64,000 nt of DNA, taken from NCBI RefSeq assembly GCF_000192435.1, contig NZ_AEUD01000009.1:62001-126000 (forward strand), read 5' to 3'. The notes beneath the pieces were generated by a model, which saw only the letters and a list, made by a program, of their open reading frames with translations, did not search any database and was not told where the DNA came from. Source of the DNA: Gordonia neofelifaecis NRRL B-59395 (GTDB taxonomy: Bacteria; Actinomycetota; Actinomycetes; Mycobacteriales; Mycobacteriaceae). The first letter of the stretch is position 1, and every line of letters begins with the position of its first letter. Below are positions 51,134-58,696 of this stretch, in pieces. The position numbers and the translations under genes are program-made.

Positions 51134-51658
51134 CTGCGGCCGCAGACTCCGCTCACCTGCGCCGGGTCGCGCTGTCGGGCCTGCTCGGCACCGTGATCGA
51201 GTACTACGACTTCCTGCTCTAGGAGCACCATGGCGGCACTCGTCTTCGGCGATGCCTTCTTCCCATCGGAGAGCGCCGCCCTGTCGACGATCGCCGCGTT
51301 CGGTACCTTGGCGGCGGGCTACGTCGCACGCCCGTTGGGCGGACTGATTCTTCGGCCACTTCGGCGACCTGGCGGGCAGCGAGTCGATAGTCGTGATCAC
51401 CATGGTGATGATGGGTGCGGCGAGCTTCTTGATCGGCGTCGTACGCACCTATGCCGCCATCGGCGCCGGATTCGCTCCGCTCGCGGCCACGAGTCTAGTG
51501 ACCGCAGCCGGCCGCTGAGCCTCATCATCATCGCCGGCGCCGCAGTCACGATCGTCTCGATCCGGCAGGTGGCCGAGACCCGGGGCCGAGACTTGAATCG
51601 CCGGCCACCGCGGCACCCGGCAACCCCGACCGACGCGATGAGCATGGCCGACGGCTAG
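51130..51658 (+). pseudogene. decayed MHS-family (metabolite:H+ symporter) transporter gene
   Basis: Three pieces of an MHS-type transporter are recognisable in order. 51130-51222 reads ..LLGTVIEYYDFLL then a TAG stop. 51230-51350 continues in another frame as MAALVFGDAFFPSESAALST to ..VARPLGGLI. 51348-51518 returns in a third frame as FFGHFGDLAGSESIVVITMV to a TGA. The C-terminal end (IIIAGAAVTIVSIRQVAETR) follows at about 51516-51658. About two thirds of the protein, between helix 3 or 4 and the last helix, is missing. It was coupled to the cyclase gene and presumably imported the island substrate. Confidence 0.82.
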
Positions 51659-51664
51659 CCGAAA

Positions 51665-51711
51665 CGCATCACGGTCCGGCCACCCGCTTCCGGGTGCCGG
51701 ACCGTGATGCG
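51665..51711. terminator. strong hairpin between the MHS pseudogene and ferritin
   Basis: Arms 51665-51686 and 51691-51711 pair over 21 bp with one bulged C and a CTTC loop. It separates the plus-strand island unit from the minus-strand ferritin gene and should terminate both. Confidence 0.7.
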
Positions 51712-51729
51712 GTCGTGCGCGGGGGCTCT

Positions 51730-52224
51730 CTACGCTCCCGCCGATGCCAGTTCGGCGTCCATCCGAAGGAGGCCGGAGCCGTCCTCGTTGACCAGGTGCA
51801 GACGGCCGACGATCTCGCTGACCGTGGCCTCCTCCTCGATCTGCTCGGACACGAACCAGTCGATGGTCGGACGCGAGTCGATGTCGCCCTGTTCCTGCGC
51901 CAGTCGGTACAGCGCGCGGATCGCCTCCGAGATGTCCTTCTCGGCGTCCAGCGCGATCTCGAAGATCTCGGTGACGGTGTCGGCCTTGATCGAGGGGATG
52001 GCGATGTCGCCGATGACCGGGCGATTCTCGCGGTTGGTCATGTGCTGCACGAGCCGGTCCGCGTGGCCGAGCTCTTCCGAGGAGTGATTGCGCATCCACG
52101 ACGCCATTCCGGGCAGGTCGCGCAACTCCAGTTCCACAGCCAACTGACGGTAGAGCATCGCGGATTCGAATTCACGGGTGATCTGCTTGCCGAACTCGAC
52201 TTCGAGTTCCTCATTCATTTTCAT
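51730..52224 (-). CDS. ferritin (non-heme, Ftn/BfrB-like)
   Basis: A 164-residue four-helix iron-storage protein. Ferroxidase ligands are visible as Glu in EFESAMLYRQL near residue 20, EELGHADRL (E-x2-H) near 50, a Glu pair in EIALDAEKDISEAIRAL near 90, and EQIEEEATVSEIV near 127. No conserved heme Met stands out, which favours ferritin over bacterioferritin. ATG at 52224 has GGGGAG upstream; the GTG at 52230 and ATG at 52218 are alternatives. An iron-box-like sequence lies about 110 bases upstream. Confidence 0.9.
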   Translation of the reverse strand: MKMNEELEVEFGKQITREFESAMLYRQLAVELELRDLPGMASWMRNHSSEELGHADRLVQHMTNRENRPVIGDIAIPSIKADTVTEIFEIALDAEKDISEAIRALYRLAQEQGDIDSRPTIDWFVSEQIEEEATVSEIVGRLHLVNEDGSGLLRMDAELASAGA

Positions 52225-52332
52225 ATCCACTCCCCTGTATATGAATTCACCGGCGATGTCTTCGCCGCGATGTCTCCACCGTAAGCAGAAAAACCAATTC
52301 TGACCAGCGAGGAAAGGGTTACCGAAATCAAT

Positions 52333-52351
52333 TCAGGTATGGGATACCTAA
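52333..52351. promoter_or_regulatory. iron-box-like (IdeR-type) sequence upstream of ferritin
   Basis: TCAGGTATGGGATACCTAA matches 13 of 19 positions of the IdeR consensus and contains the inverted repeat AGGTAT-N3-ATACCT (52335-52349). It lies about 110 bases upstream of the ferritin start. IdeR is known to activate ferritin (bfrB) from upstream sites in M. tuberculosis, which fits. Confidence 0.45.
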
Positions 52352-52418
52352 GTAATAGAGTGTCCGTCGATTGGCATTCAGCACTTCCTCTCCTACCCGC
52401 TGATCGGCCATCGGCGCG

Positions 52419-54674
52419 TCAGCTCCGGCGCGACCGGAATCGACGCAGCCGGAGACTATTCGCGACCACGAACACCGACGAGAAGGCCATCGCGAGACCG
52501 GCCATCATCGGGTTCAGCAGGGCGGCCGCCGCCAGCGGCAGCGCCGCAACGTTGTAGGCGAACGCCCAGAACAGATTCCCCTTGATGGTGGCGAGCGTCT
52601 TGCGCGACAGCGCGATGGCGTCGACCACCGCCCAGAGGTCACCACTGACCAGCGTCAGATCCCCGGCCTCGATCGCCACGTCGGTACCGGTGCCCATCGC
52701 CAGCCCGAGGTCGGCGGAGGCGAGGGCGGCCGCGTCGTTGACGCCGTCGCCGACCATCGCGACCACGCGGCCGGAGTCCTGCAACCGCCTCACCTCGTCG
52801 ACCTTGCCGTCCGGGGTGACGTCGGCGATCACCTCGTGGATGCCGACCTGTTCCGCGACGTGCCGCGCCGCGCCGTCGTTGTCGCCGGTCAGCAGGACCG
52901 GTCGCAGACCCATTCGCTTGAGTTCGGCGATCGCCGCCGCAGACGTGGGTTTGACCGTGTCGGCCACGACGATGACGCCGGCCACCGCGTCGAGGTAGGT
53001 CACCACGACGGGCGTCGCGCCTTCCGCCGAGGCCGCGGCGATCTTCTCACGCATCGCCTCGTCGAGCGGGACGGGAACGTCTCGCGGCCCGGTGACGGTG
53101 ACGCGCAGTCCGTCGATGAACGCCGTGACACCGGCTCCCGCGAGATTGCGGAAGTCGCCGGTCCCCGGAAGGTCGATACCGAGATCCGCAGCACGCCGGA
53201 CCACCGCACGCCCGATGGGGTGCTCCGAGTTCGCTTCGACGGCGGCGGCCCGCGCCAGCAGATCCGCCTCTTCGACACCGTCGGCGGTGATGACGTCGCG
53301 GACGGCCATCTCACCGGTGGTGACGGTGCCGGTCTTGTCGAGCACCACGGTGTCCACACGCCGGGTCGACTCCAGCACCTCCGGTCCCTTCAGCAGGATG
53401 CCCAGTTGCGCGCCGCGCCCGGTGCCGACCATCAGCGCGGTCGGCGTCGCCAGTCCGAGCGCGCACGGGCAGGCGATCACGAGCACCGACACCGCAGCGG
53501 TGAGCGCCAGCGTGACGCCGCCGCCGACGCCGAGCCAGAATCCGAGGACGCCGACCGCGATCGCGATGACCACCGGGACGAAGTACGCCGAGATTCGGTC
53601 CGCGAGCCGCTGCACCTGCGCTTTGCCGGCCTGCGCATCGGCGACCATCTTCGCCATGTGCGACAGCGCGGTATCCGCCCCGATCGCCGACGCCTGCACT
53701 TCGAGTCGACCGTGGGCGTTGACGGTGCCGCCGACCACCTTGTCGCCCACGGCGACCTCCACCGGGATCGACTCGCCGGTGAGCATCGACTGATCGACCG
53801 CGGAGGCTCCCGCGACCACTCGACCGTCGGTCGCGATCTTCTCTCCGGGACGGACGACGAAGCGCTCGTCGACCTTCAGCTCGCCGATCGGAACAGTGAT
53901 CTCACGGCCGTCGCGCAGCACCGTCACGTCCTTGGCGCCCACCTCGGCCAGCGCACGCAATGCGTCTCCGGCGCGGAGCTTGGCCCGCTTCTCGAAGTAT
54001 CGGCCGGCCAGCAGGAACGTGGTCACGCCCGCGGCCGCTTCGAGGTAGATGTTCGACGAGCCGTCGCCGCGTGAGGCGATCAGGTCGAACCCGTGCGTCA
54101 TGCCCGGCACACCGGCGTCGCCCCAGAAGAGAGCGTAGACCGACCATCCGAAGGCGGCGAGCGTGCCGACCGAGACGAGGGTGTCCATCGTGGTGGTGCC
54201 GTGCCGGGCGCCCGCGAGGGCCGCCCGATGGAACGGCAGCGCGCCCCACACCACGACCGGGGCGGCGAGGGTCAGCGACAGCCACTGCCAGTAGGTGAAC
54301 TGCCAGGCAGGCACCATCGCCAGCGCGATCACCGGAACGGTGAGGACGGCGGACACGATCAGCCGGTGCCGCAGCGCGGAGAGCTCGGTCTCGGCGCGCG
54401 ACGGCCGCAGGTCCTCGTCGGCAGGTCCCGCAGCTGCGGTGACCTGCCGGACCGGCGACGCGTCGTACCCGGCGGCCCGAACCGCCTCGATCAGATCGTC
54501 GGCGGTGACGTCGGCGTCGTATTCGACGTGGGCCTGCTCGGTCGCGTAGTTGACCGTCGCCGTCACACCGTCGAGCTTGTTCAGTTTGCGTTCGATCCGG
54601 TTGGCGCACGAGGCACACGTCATCCCGATGAGTTCGAGGTCGAGTTCCCGATCGACGGTGATCGACTGTGTCAT
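52419..54674 (-). CDS. copA: copper-translocating P-type ATPase
   Basis: A 751-residue P1B-type ATPase that exports Cu+ from the cytoplasm. One N-terminal heavy-metal domain carries GMTCASC near residue 20. Eight membrane helices follow, with the transport motif CPC in [12 protein letters not shown] near 400. The phosphorylation motif is [10 protein letters not shown] near 445, the TGES actuator loop is [10 protein letters not shown] near 290, the nucleotide-binding HP is in [12 protein letters not shown] near 480, and [10 protein letters not shown] is near 640. ATG at 54674 has AGGAGG upstream and overlaps the stop of the 55-aa gene (TGATG). Last gene of csoR-copZ-small protein-copA. Confidence 0.95.
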   Translation of the reverse strand: MTQSITVDRELDLELIGMTCASCANRIERKLNKLDGVTATVNYATEQAHVEYDADVTADDLIEAVRAAGYDASPVRQVTAAAGPADEDLRPSRAETELSALRHRLIVSAVLTVPVIALAMVPAWQFTYWQWLSLTLAAPVVVWGALPFHRAALAGARHGTTTMDTLVSVGTLAAFGWSVYALFWGDAGVPGMTHGFDLIASRGDGSSNIYLEAAAGVTTFLLAGRYFEKRAKLRAGDALRALAEVGAKDVTVLRDGREITVPIGELKVDERFVVRPGEKIATDGRVVAGASAVDQSMLTGESIPVEVAVGDKVVGGTVNAHGRLEVQASAIGADTALSHMAKMVADAQAGKAQVQRLADRISAYFVPVVIAIAVGVLGFWLGVGGGVTLALTAAVSVLVIACPCALGLATPTALMVGTGRGAQLGILLKGPEVLESTRRVDTVVLDKTGTVTTGEMAVRDVITADGVEEADLLARAAAVEANSEHPIGRAVVRRAADLGIDLPGTGDFRNLAGAGVTAFIDGLRVTVTGPRDVPVPLDEAMREKIAAASAEGATPVVVTYLDAVAGVIVVADTVKPTSAAAIAELKRMGLRPVLLTGDNDGAARHVAEQVGIHEVIADVTPDGKVDEVRRLQDSGRVVAMVGDGVNDAAALASADLGLAMGTGTDVAIEAGDLTLVSGDLWAVVDAIALSRKTLATIKGNLFWAFAYNVAALPLAAAALLNPMMAGLAMAFSSVFVVANSLRLRRFRSRRS

Positions 54675-54841
54675 CAGTGCATTCCCTCCTGATCGTGCTG
54701 CATCACGGTGCCGTGCGACGGTTGCGGATCGGTGTCCCACGGTCCGACGGCCCGGCCGATGCCGAACGTCGCTCCGAAGACGACCGCGAGGCCGGCGGCG
54801 AATGCGGCGATCCGCACGCCCGGCCTCGACGGCGCGGTCAC
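54674..54841 (-). CDS. 55-aa single-pass membrane protein with a His/Met tail, between copZ and copA
   Basis: A small gene: a GTG overlaps the copZ stop codon (GTGA) and the TGA stop overlaps the copA start (TGATG), so it is locked into the operon. The product has a short basic start ([10 protein letters not shown]), one hydrophobic helix (residues 11-32, [19 protein letters not shown]) and a tail with [13 protein letters not shown], which holds three His and two Met in 13 residues, typical copper ligands. It probably sits in the membrane and passes or senses copper beside CopA. I do not recognise a named family. Confidence 0.8.
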   Translation of the reverse strand: MTAPSRPGVRIAAFAAGLAVVFGATFGIGRAVGPWDTDPQPSHGTVMQHDQEGMH

Positions 54842-55044
54842 TGGACCCGGTAGCCGGCTTCGGCGACAGCTGCGCCGACGGCGGCCGGATCGAGCGGAGC
54901 GTCGCTGGTGATGTCCACGCGACCGCTGGCGACATCGACATCCACCTGCTGGACGCCAGCCAGTTCCGAGATCTCCTCGCGGACCGACGCGGCGCAGTGC
55001 CCGCAGGTCATTCCGGTGACGGTGACGGTGGTGGTGGCGCTCAT
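54838..55044 (-). CDS. copZ: copper chaperone, heavy-metal-associated domain
   Basis: A 68-residue ferredoxin-like HMA protein. The Cu+ site is GMTCGHC near residues 11-17. The remaining fold elements ([30 protein letters not shown]) are standard. It carries Cu+ to CopA. The small membrane-protein gene follows with a 4-base overlap, and csoR lies 58 bases upstream. Confidence 0.93.
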   Translation of the reverse strand: MSATTTVTVTGMTCGHCAASVREEISELAGVQQVDVDVASGRVDITSDAPLDPAAVGAAVAEAGYRVQ

Positions 55045-55102
55045 GGTTTCGCTCCTAGGTTTCGATCAGTGGTTGTCGATCAGCGGGGTTCGGGAGGTCC
55101 GG

Positions 55103-55423
55103 TCAGGACTTGACGAGCCGGGTGATGGCCTTCATGGCCTCATCGACCTTGGCCTCCGCGGCGGCATCGCTTTCGCGGGCGGCTTCGACCACGCAGTGGT
55201 TCATGTGCTCGTGCAGCAGGCCGAGGCCGACGGACTCGAGGGCCTTGGTCATCGCCGACACCTGCGTGAGGATGTCGATGCAGTAGGCCTCCTCGTCCAC
55301 CATTCGCTGCAGACCGCGGGCCTGACCCTCGATCAGCTTGAGCCGACGGATGAACTTGTCCTTCTCCGGCAGATATCCATGGCCTGCGTGACCGTGGGCG
55401 GTCGCCGCGTCATCGGTGGTCAT
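55103..55423 (-). CDS. csoR: copper-sensing repressor CsoR
   Basis: A 106-residue all-helical repressor of the CsoR/RcnR family that releases DNA when Cu+ binds. The copper ligands are present: Cys in EEAYCIDILTQ near 49, and His and Cys in EHMNHCVVEA near 74-78. The family N-terminal segment contains RRLKLIEGQARGLQRMV. A His-containing start (TAHGHAGHG) precedes the core. ATG at 55423 has AAGGGAG upstream. First gene of the copper operon, with two operator-like palindromes just upstream. Confidence 0.93.
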   Translation of the reverse strand: MTTDDAATAHGHAGHGYLPEKDKFIRRLKLIEGQARGLQRMVDEEAYCIDILTQVSAMTKALESVGLGLLHEHMNHCVVEAARESDAAAEAKVDEAMKAITRLVKS

Positions 55424-55436
55424 CCCGACTCCCTTC

Positions 55437-55506
55437 GATACCCCCATTGGGTATCTTGATTACAGTTCTACACCTCATTCTGCATTACGTCTACCCCCTA
55501 GGGGTA
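55437..55506. promoter_or_regulatory. two CsoR-type copper operators
   Basis: GATACCC-N5-GGGTATC at 55437-55455 and TACCCC-N3-GGGGTA at 55492-55506 (with a perfect CCCCTAGGGG core at 55495-55504). Both are of the G-tract/TA type recognised by CsoR. The first lies 14 bases from the csoR start, the second about 70 bases upstream, together covering the promoter. Confidence 0.7.
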
Positions 55507-55584
55507 TCAGCTCTGGACACGTCTGGGGACCAGCGGGGTTCGAGAGATGAGACGGGCGGTCCCGGAAGCGGAACAGGCGCCGGG

Positions 55585-56865
55585 TCAGCGCGGCTTCAGC
55601 ACGTCGGCGAGCCGTCCGAGCGACTTCGCGACGTCGTGCAGCGCAGCCGAGACCTCTCCGTCGTCACGCGCCTCGGGAAGTGAGCGCACGTGCGCGGCCA
55701 CATCCTCGACGACAGCGGTGACCGACCAGACATCGGTGCTGCCGGGCAGCGGGCGGCGCGCCATCGGGACGCCCATCCGCACCGGATCCCAGCTCGACGA
55801 GATCACCTCGACCATCGGTGTCGTCAGCACGGCCGCGGCACCCGGTCGGACCTGAAGCATCGAGCGATCGACGACCACCTCGGCCGCCGCATCCGCATCG
55901 GCAGGCTCCTCCGCCGCACGATGGCGACTGCGTCTGACCGCGGGCTCGACCGCTTCCTCACCGACAGTCACCTCGGTGACGGGCTCGTCGCGGTCCTTCC
56001 TGCGACGACCGCGCTTCGGCTCCGGCGCCTGCGGCATCTCGACCGGCTCGACGTCGATCACCGGCTCGAAACGCGACGGACCGGAGACCACGGTCTCCTG
56101 TTCGGCGAAACCGGCGGGGTGATGCTCGGCGACATAATCGCCCGGCGACTGCGGCCACGCGGGGGCCGCCGGGTGGAAACTGCTCTCCGGGAAGGCGAGC
56201 AGGTCGGTCTGTGGCAGATTCTTGAGGCTGGGCATGCCCGCGAAGAGATCGTCGAGCGCCGACACCGTCAAACCACTGTTCTCCGGCGGAAGCGGCGGCG
56301 GGAGCTGAGGCGACGGCTCGGCGGTCGGCCGCTGTTCCGCCGGACGTTGCGGCTGCGCCGCACTCGCCAGACCGGCTCGCACCGCCCAGGCCGGCGGCGG
56401 CGCGGAATCGAGCGGCGACCGGGCCTGGTGCGGCGGCCCCGTCTGCGGACCCGCGGCGCGCCGAGGCTCCGCCGGGCTCACCGGAGGCGTCTGGTGACGA
56501 CCGCGGTCAGGACCCGACGGAGGCCGAGCCCCGGTGTCCTCGCTCGCCGGGAAGTCCCGACCGAGCGGTGCCGCGTACCGGTGCGGACCGCCGTGACCGG
56601 CGAAGAACAGGCACGGCGCACCGTCGAGCGCCTGCGCCGGGCATTCGAACTCGTTCGCCAGATTCTGGGCGCCGCGCGCGTAGTCGTCCCACAGGAGCCA
56701 CTGACGACGACCGGAATGATTCTGAGCACCGTCGGAGCCGTGCACGCCGGCATGCCCGGCGGGCAGAACGCAGGCGACCAGCCAGTCGTGCGCGGGTGTC
56801 AGGCGGAGCGAGGCACGTTCATCCAGGGTGGCGACGATCGAGGACCAGCAACCACCACCGCGCAT
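55585..56865 (-). CDS. protein of unknown function with two C-x5-H-x3-H motifs and a Pro-rich middle
   Basis: A 426-residue protein I do not recognise. Two copies of C-x5-H-x3-H occur in the N-terminal part: C32-H38-H42 (CVLPAGHAGVH) and C85-H91-H95 (CLFFAGHGGPH). Each is preceded by another Cys (C6 and C75), so two CCHH zinc sites are possible. Residues 100-220 are Pro/Gln/Arg-rich and probably disordered. A basic stretch (PKRGRRRKDRDEP) lies near 285. The C-terminal 100 residues are more ordered and end in VTAVVEDVAAHVRSL..DVAKSLGRLADVLKPR, likely helical. No membrane segment. ATG at 56865 has GGAAGG upstream. Downstream of nadB by 37 bases on the same strand. Confidence 0.7.
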   Translation of the reverse strand: MRGGGCWSSIVATLDERASLRLTPAHDWLVACVLPAGHAGVHGSDGAQNHSGRRQWLLWDDYARGAQNLANEFECPAQALDGAPCLFFAGHGGPHRYAAPLGRDFPASEDTGARPPSGPDRGRHQTPPVSPAEPRRAAGPQTGPPHQARSPLDSAPPPAWAVRAGLASAAQPQRPAEQRPTAEPSPQLPPPLPPENSGLTVSALDDLFAGMPSLKNLPQTDLLAFPESSFHPAAPAWPQSPGDYVAEHHPAGFAEQETVVSGPSRFEPVIDVEPVEMPQAPEPKRGRRRKDRDEPVTEVTVGEEAVEPAVRRSRHRAAEEPADADAAAEVVVDRSMLQVRPGAAAVLTTPMVEVISSSWDPVRMGVPMARRPLPGSTDVWSVTAVVEDVAAHVRSLPEARDDGEVSAALHDVAKSLGRLADVLKPR

Positions 56866-56902
56866 TGCACAACACCTTCCCGTGAGTCTTTCTGCGACGA
56901 GT

Positions 56903-58531
56903 CTACGGAGCGCCCCCGACACTGACCATAGGCCCAGCGTCCCCGGCACGAACTGTCGCCATCCCCAACGCCGCCACTTCCACAAGTCGGTCGTCCGCAC
57001 GACAGAATCGCCGCGGCGCGGCTTGCCGAGCGGCCCACGGGAAGTCGGCCCGATAATGGCACCCGCGCGACTCCTCGCGAGCGAGAGCGGCCGCGACCAC
57101 CGCCCGGGCCGTGAGAGTCAGATTCGCGTCTTCGATGTCCGCGACCGTGTCGAGGGCGCGCATCGGCGCGGCGTCCAGCAGCGCCGCCAGTCGAGTGAGC
57201 CCCTCCGCCGTCCGGTCCAGTGCCGCCGCCCCCGACATGGCGTCCTGCAGCACGGTGCGATCGCACGCCGGGAGCGCGGTCAACGCAGGCACCTCCGGAT
57301 ACGACGGCGCCGTATGCGCGAGGGCCGCGGCGGACCGCGCCGCCACTCCGCCCATCACCAGGCCTTCGAGCAGGCTGTTCGACGCGAGCCTATTCCCACC
57401 GTGCAGGCCGGTACGGGCCACCTCGCCTGCGGCCAGCAGTCCCGGAACACTCGTGCGGGCGCCACCGTCGGTCACCACTCCGCCGCACAGGTAGTGCGCA
57501 CCTGGGACCACCGGCAGCCGCTCGCCCACGATGTCCAGGCCCGATGCCCGGACTCCGGCGGTCACGGTCGGGAATCGTCCCTCGAAGTCGTCGATCGCCG
57601 AGATGTCGAGCCAGACATGCGGCGAGCCGGTGCGCCGCATCGCCGCGGTCACCGCCCGCGCGACGACGTCCCGCGGAGCGAGGTCGCCCAGCGGATGGAC
57701 GCCGGCGGTGACCGACCGGCCGTCGGCGTCGACGAGCACGCCGCCCTCGCCGCGAACCGCTTCACTGACCAGCGTCCGCCGACCGCGGGCTCCGGGCACG
57801 TACAGCATCGTCGGGTGGAACTGCACGAACTCCAGGTCCGCCACCTCGGCGCCGGCGCGCAGCGCGAGCGCGATGCCGTCGCCGGTGGATCCCGACGGAT
57901 TCGTGGTCGCCGAGTAGACGTGACCGAGTCCACCCGTCGCGAGGAGCACCGACGACGCCCACAGCGCAGCACGGACGCCGGACCGGACGTACTCCAGCCC
58001 GGCGGCACGACCGCCGGCGGTGAGGATCTGCGTGACGGTCGCGTGGTCGATCACCCGGACCGATGACTGCGCGACGGCGGCGGCGAGTGCCTCCTGCACG
58101 CGCGCGCCGGTCGCGTCGCCGCCGGCGTGGATGATCCGGCGGACGCTGTGCCCGCCCTCACGGGTCCGCAGGAACCGGCCCGCCGCGTCGATGTCGAACT
58201 CGGCTCCCCAGCGGACCAACTGGTCGACCGCCTCCCAGCCGGCGGCCAGAATCGGTTCCGTCGCAACCGGATCCGTGAGGCCGGCGCCCGCAGCGAGGGT
58301 GTCCGACAGATGCAGCGCCACCGAGTCGTCGACGTCGCCGGGATCCACGACGGCGATCCCGCCCTGCGCGTAGAACGTGGACGTCGAGTGCTCCGCGCCG
58401 GGCGGCGCCCAGGCCCAGCCCTTCGTCAGCACCGTGACCGACAGCCCGTGGCTCGCCGCCACGAGCGCAGCCGTCAGACCGGCGACGCCTGCGCCGACCA
58501 CCACCAGGTCGACGTGGATCTGCTCGCTCAT
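56903..58531 (-). CDS. nadB: L-aspartate oxidase
   Basis: A 542-residue FAD enzyme that oxidises L-aspartate to iminoaspartate in de novo NAD synthesis. The FAD motif [20 protein letters not shown] lies at residues 10-30. Family blocks include STFYAQGGIAVV near 50, REGGHSVRRIIHAGGDATG near 122, EFVQFHPTMLY near 235, the catalytic Arg region APRDVVARAV near 285, HYLCGGVVTD near 345 and GLHGGNRLASNSLLEGLV near 375. Length is normal. In mycobacteria nadB lies between nadA and nadC; neither is adjacent here, so this gene has been separated or is an extra copy. Confidence 0.93.
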   Translation of the reverse strand: MSEQIHVDLVVVGAGVAGLTAALVAASHGLSVTVLTKGWAWAPPGAEHSTSTFYAQGGIAVVDPGDVDDSVALHLSDTLAAGAGLTDPVATEPILAAGWEAVDQLVRWGAEFDIDAAGRFLRTREGGHSVRRIIHAGGDATGARVQEALAAAVAQSSVRVIDHATVTQILTAGGRAAGLEYVRSGVRAALWASSVLLATGGLGHVYSATTNPSGSTGDGIALALRAGAEVADLEFVQFHPTMLYVPGARGRRTLVSEAVRGEGGVLVDADGRSVTAGVHPLGDLAPRDVVARAVTAAMRRTGSPHVWLDISAIDDFEGRFPTVTAGVRASGLDIVGERLPVVPGAHYLCGGVVTDGGARTSVPGLLAAGEVARTGLHGGNRLASNSLLEGLVMGGVAARSAAALAHTAPSYPEVPALTALPACDRTVLQDAMSGAAALDRTAEGLTRLAALLDAAPMRALDTVADIEDANLTLTARAVVAAALAREESRGCHYRADFPWAARQAAPRRFCRADDRLVEVAALGMATVRAGDAGPMVSVGGAP

Positions 58532-58696
58532 GCTTCACTCCCGCCGAGTTATCGACTGACAATCGAAAACGTGGTGCCGAGCGTACGCCGACGTGAGCCG
58601 GAGCACTACCCCGGGTTCGCCGCGAGGGCACCACCACCCCGGCGGCGCGAGCAGCGTGGTCGAATCCTGTTCGCCCACTACACTTGGCTGATTGTG

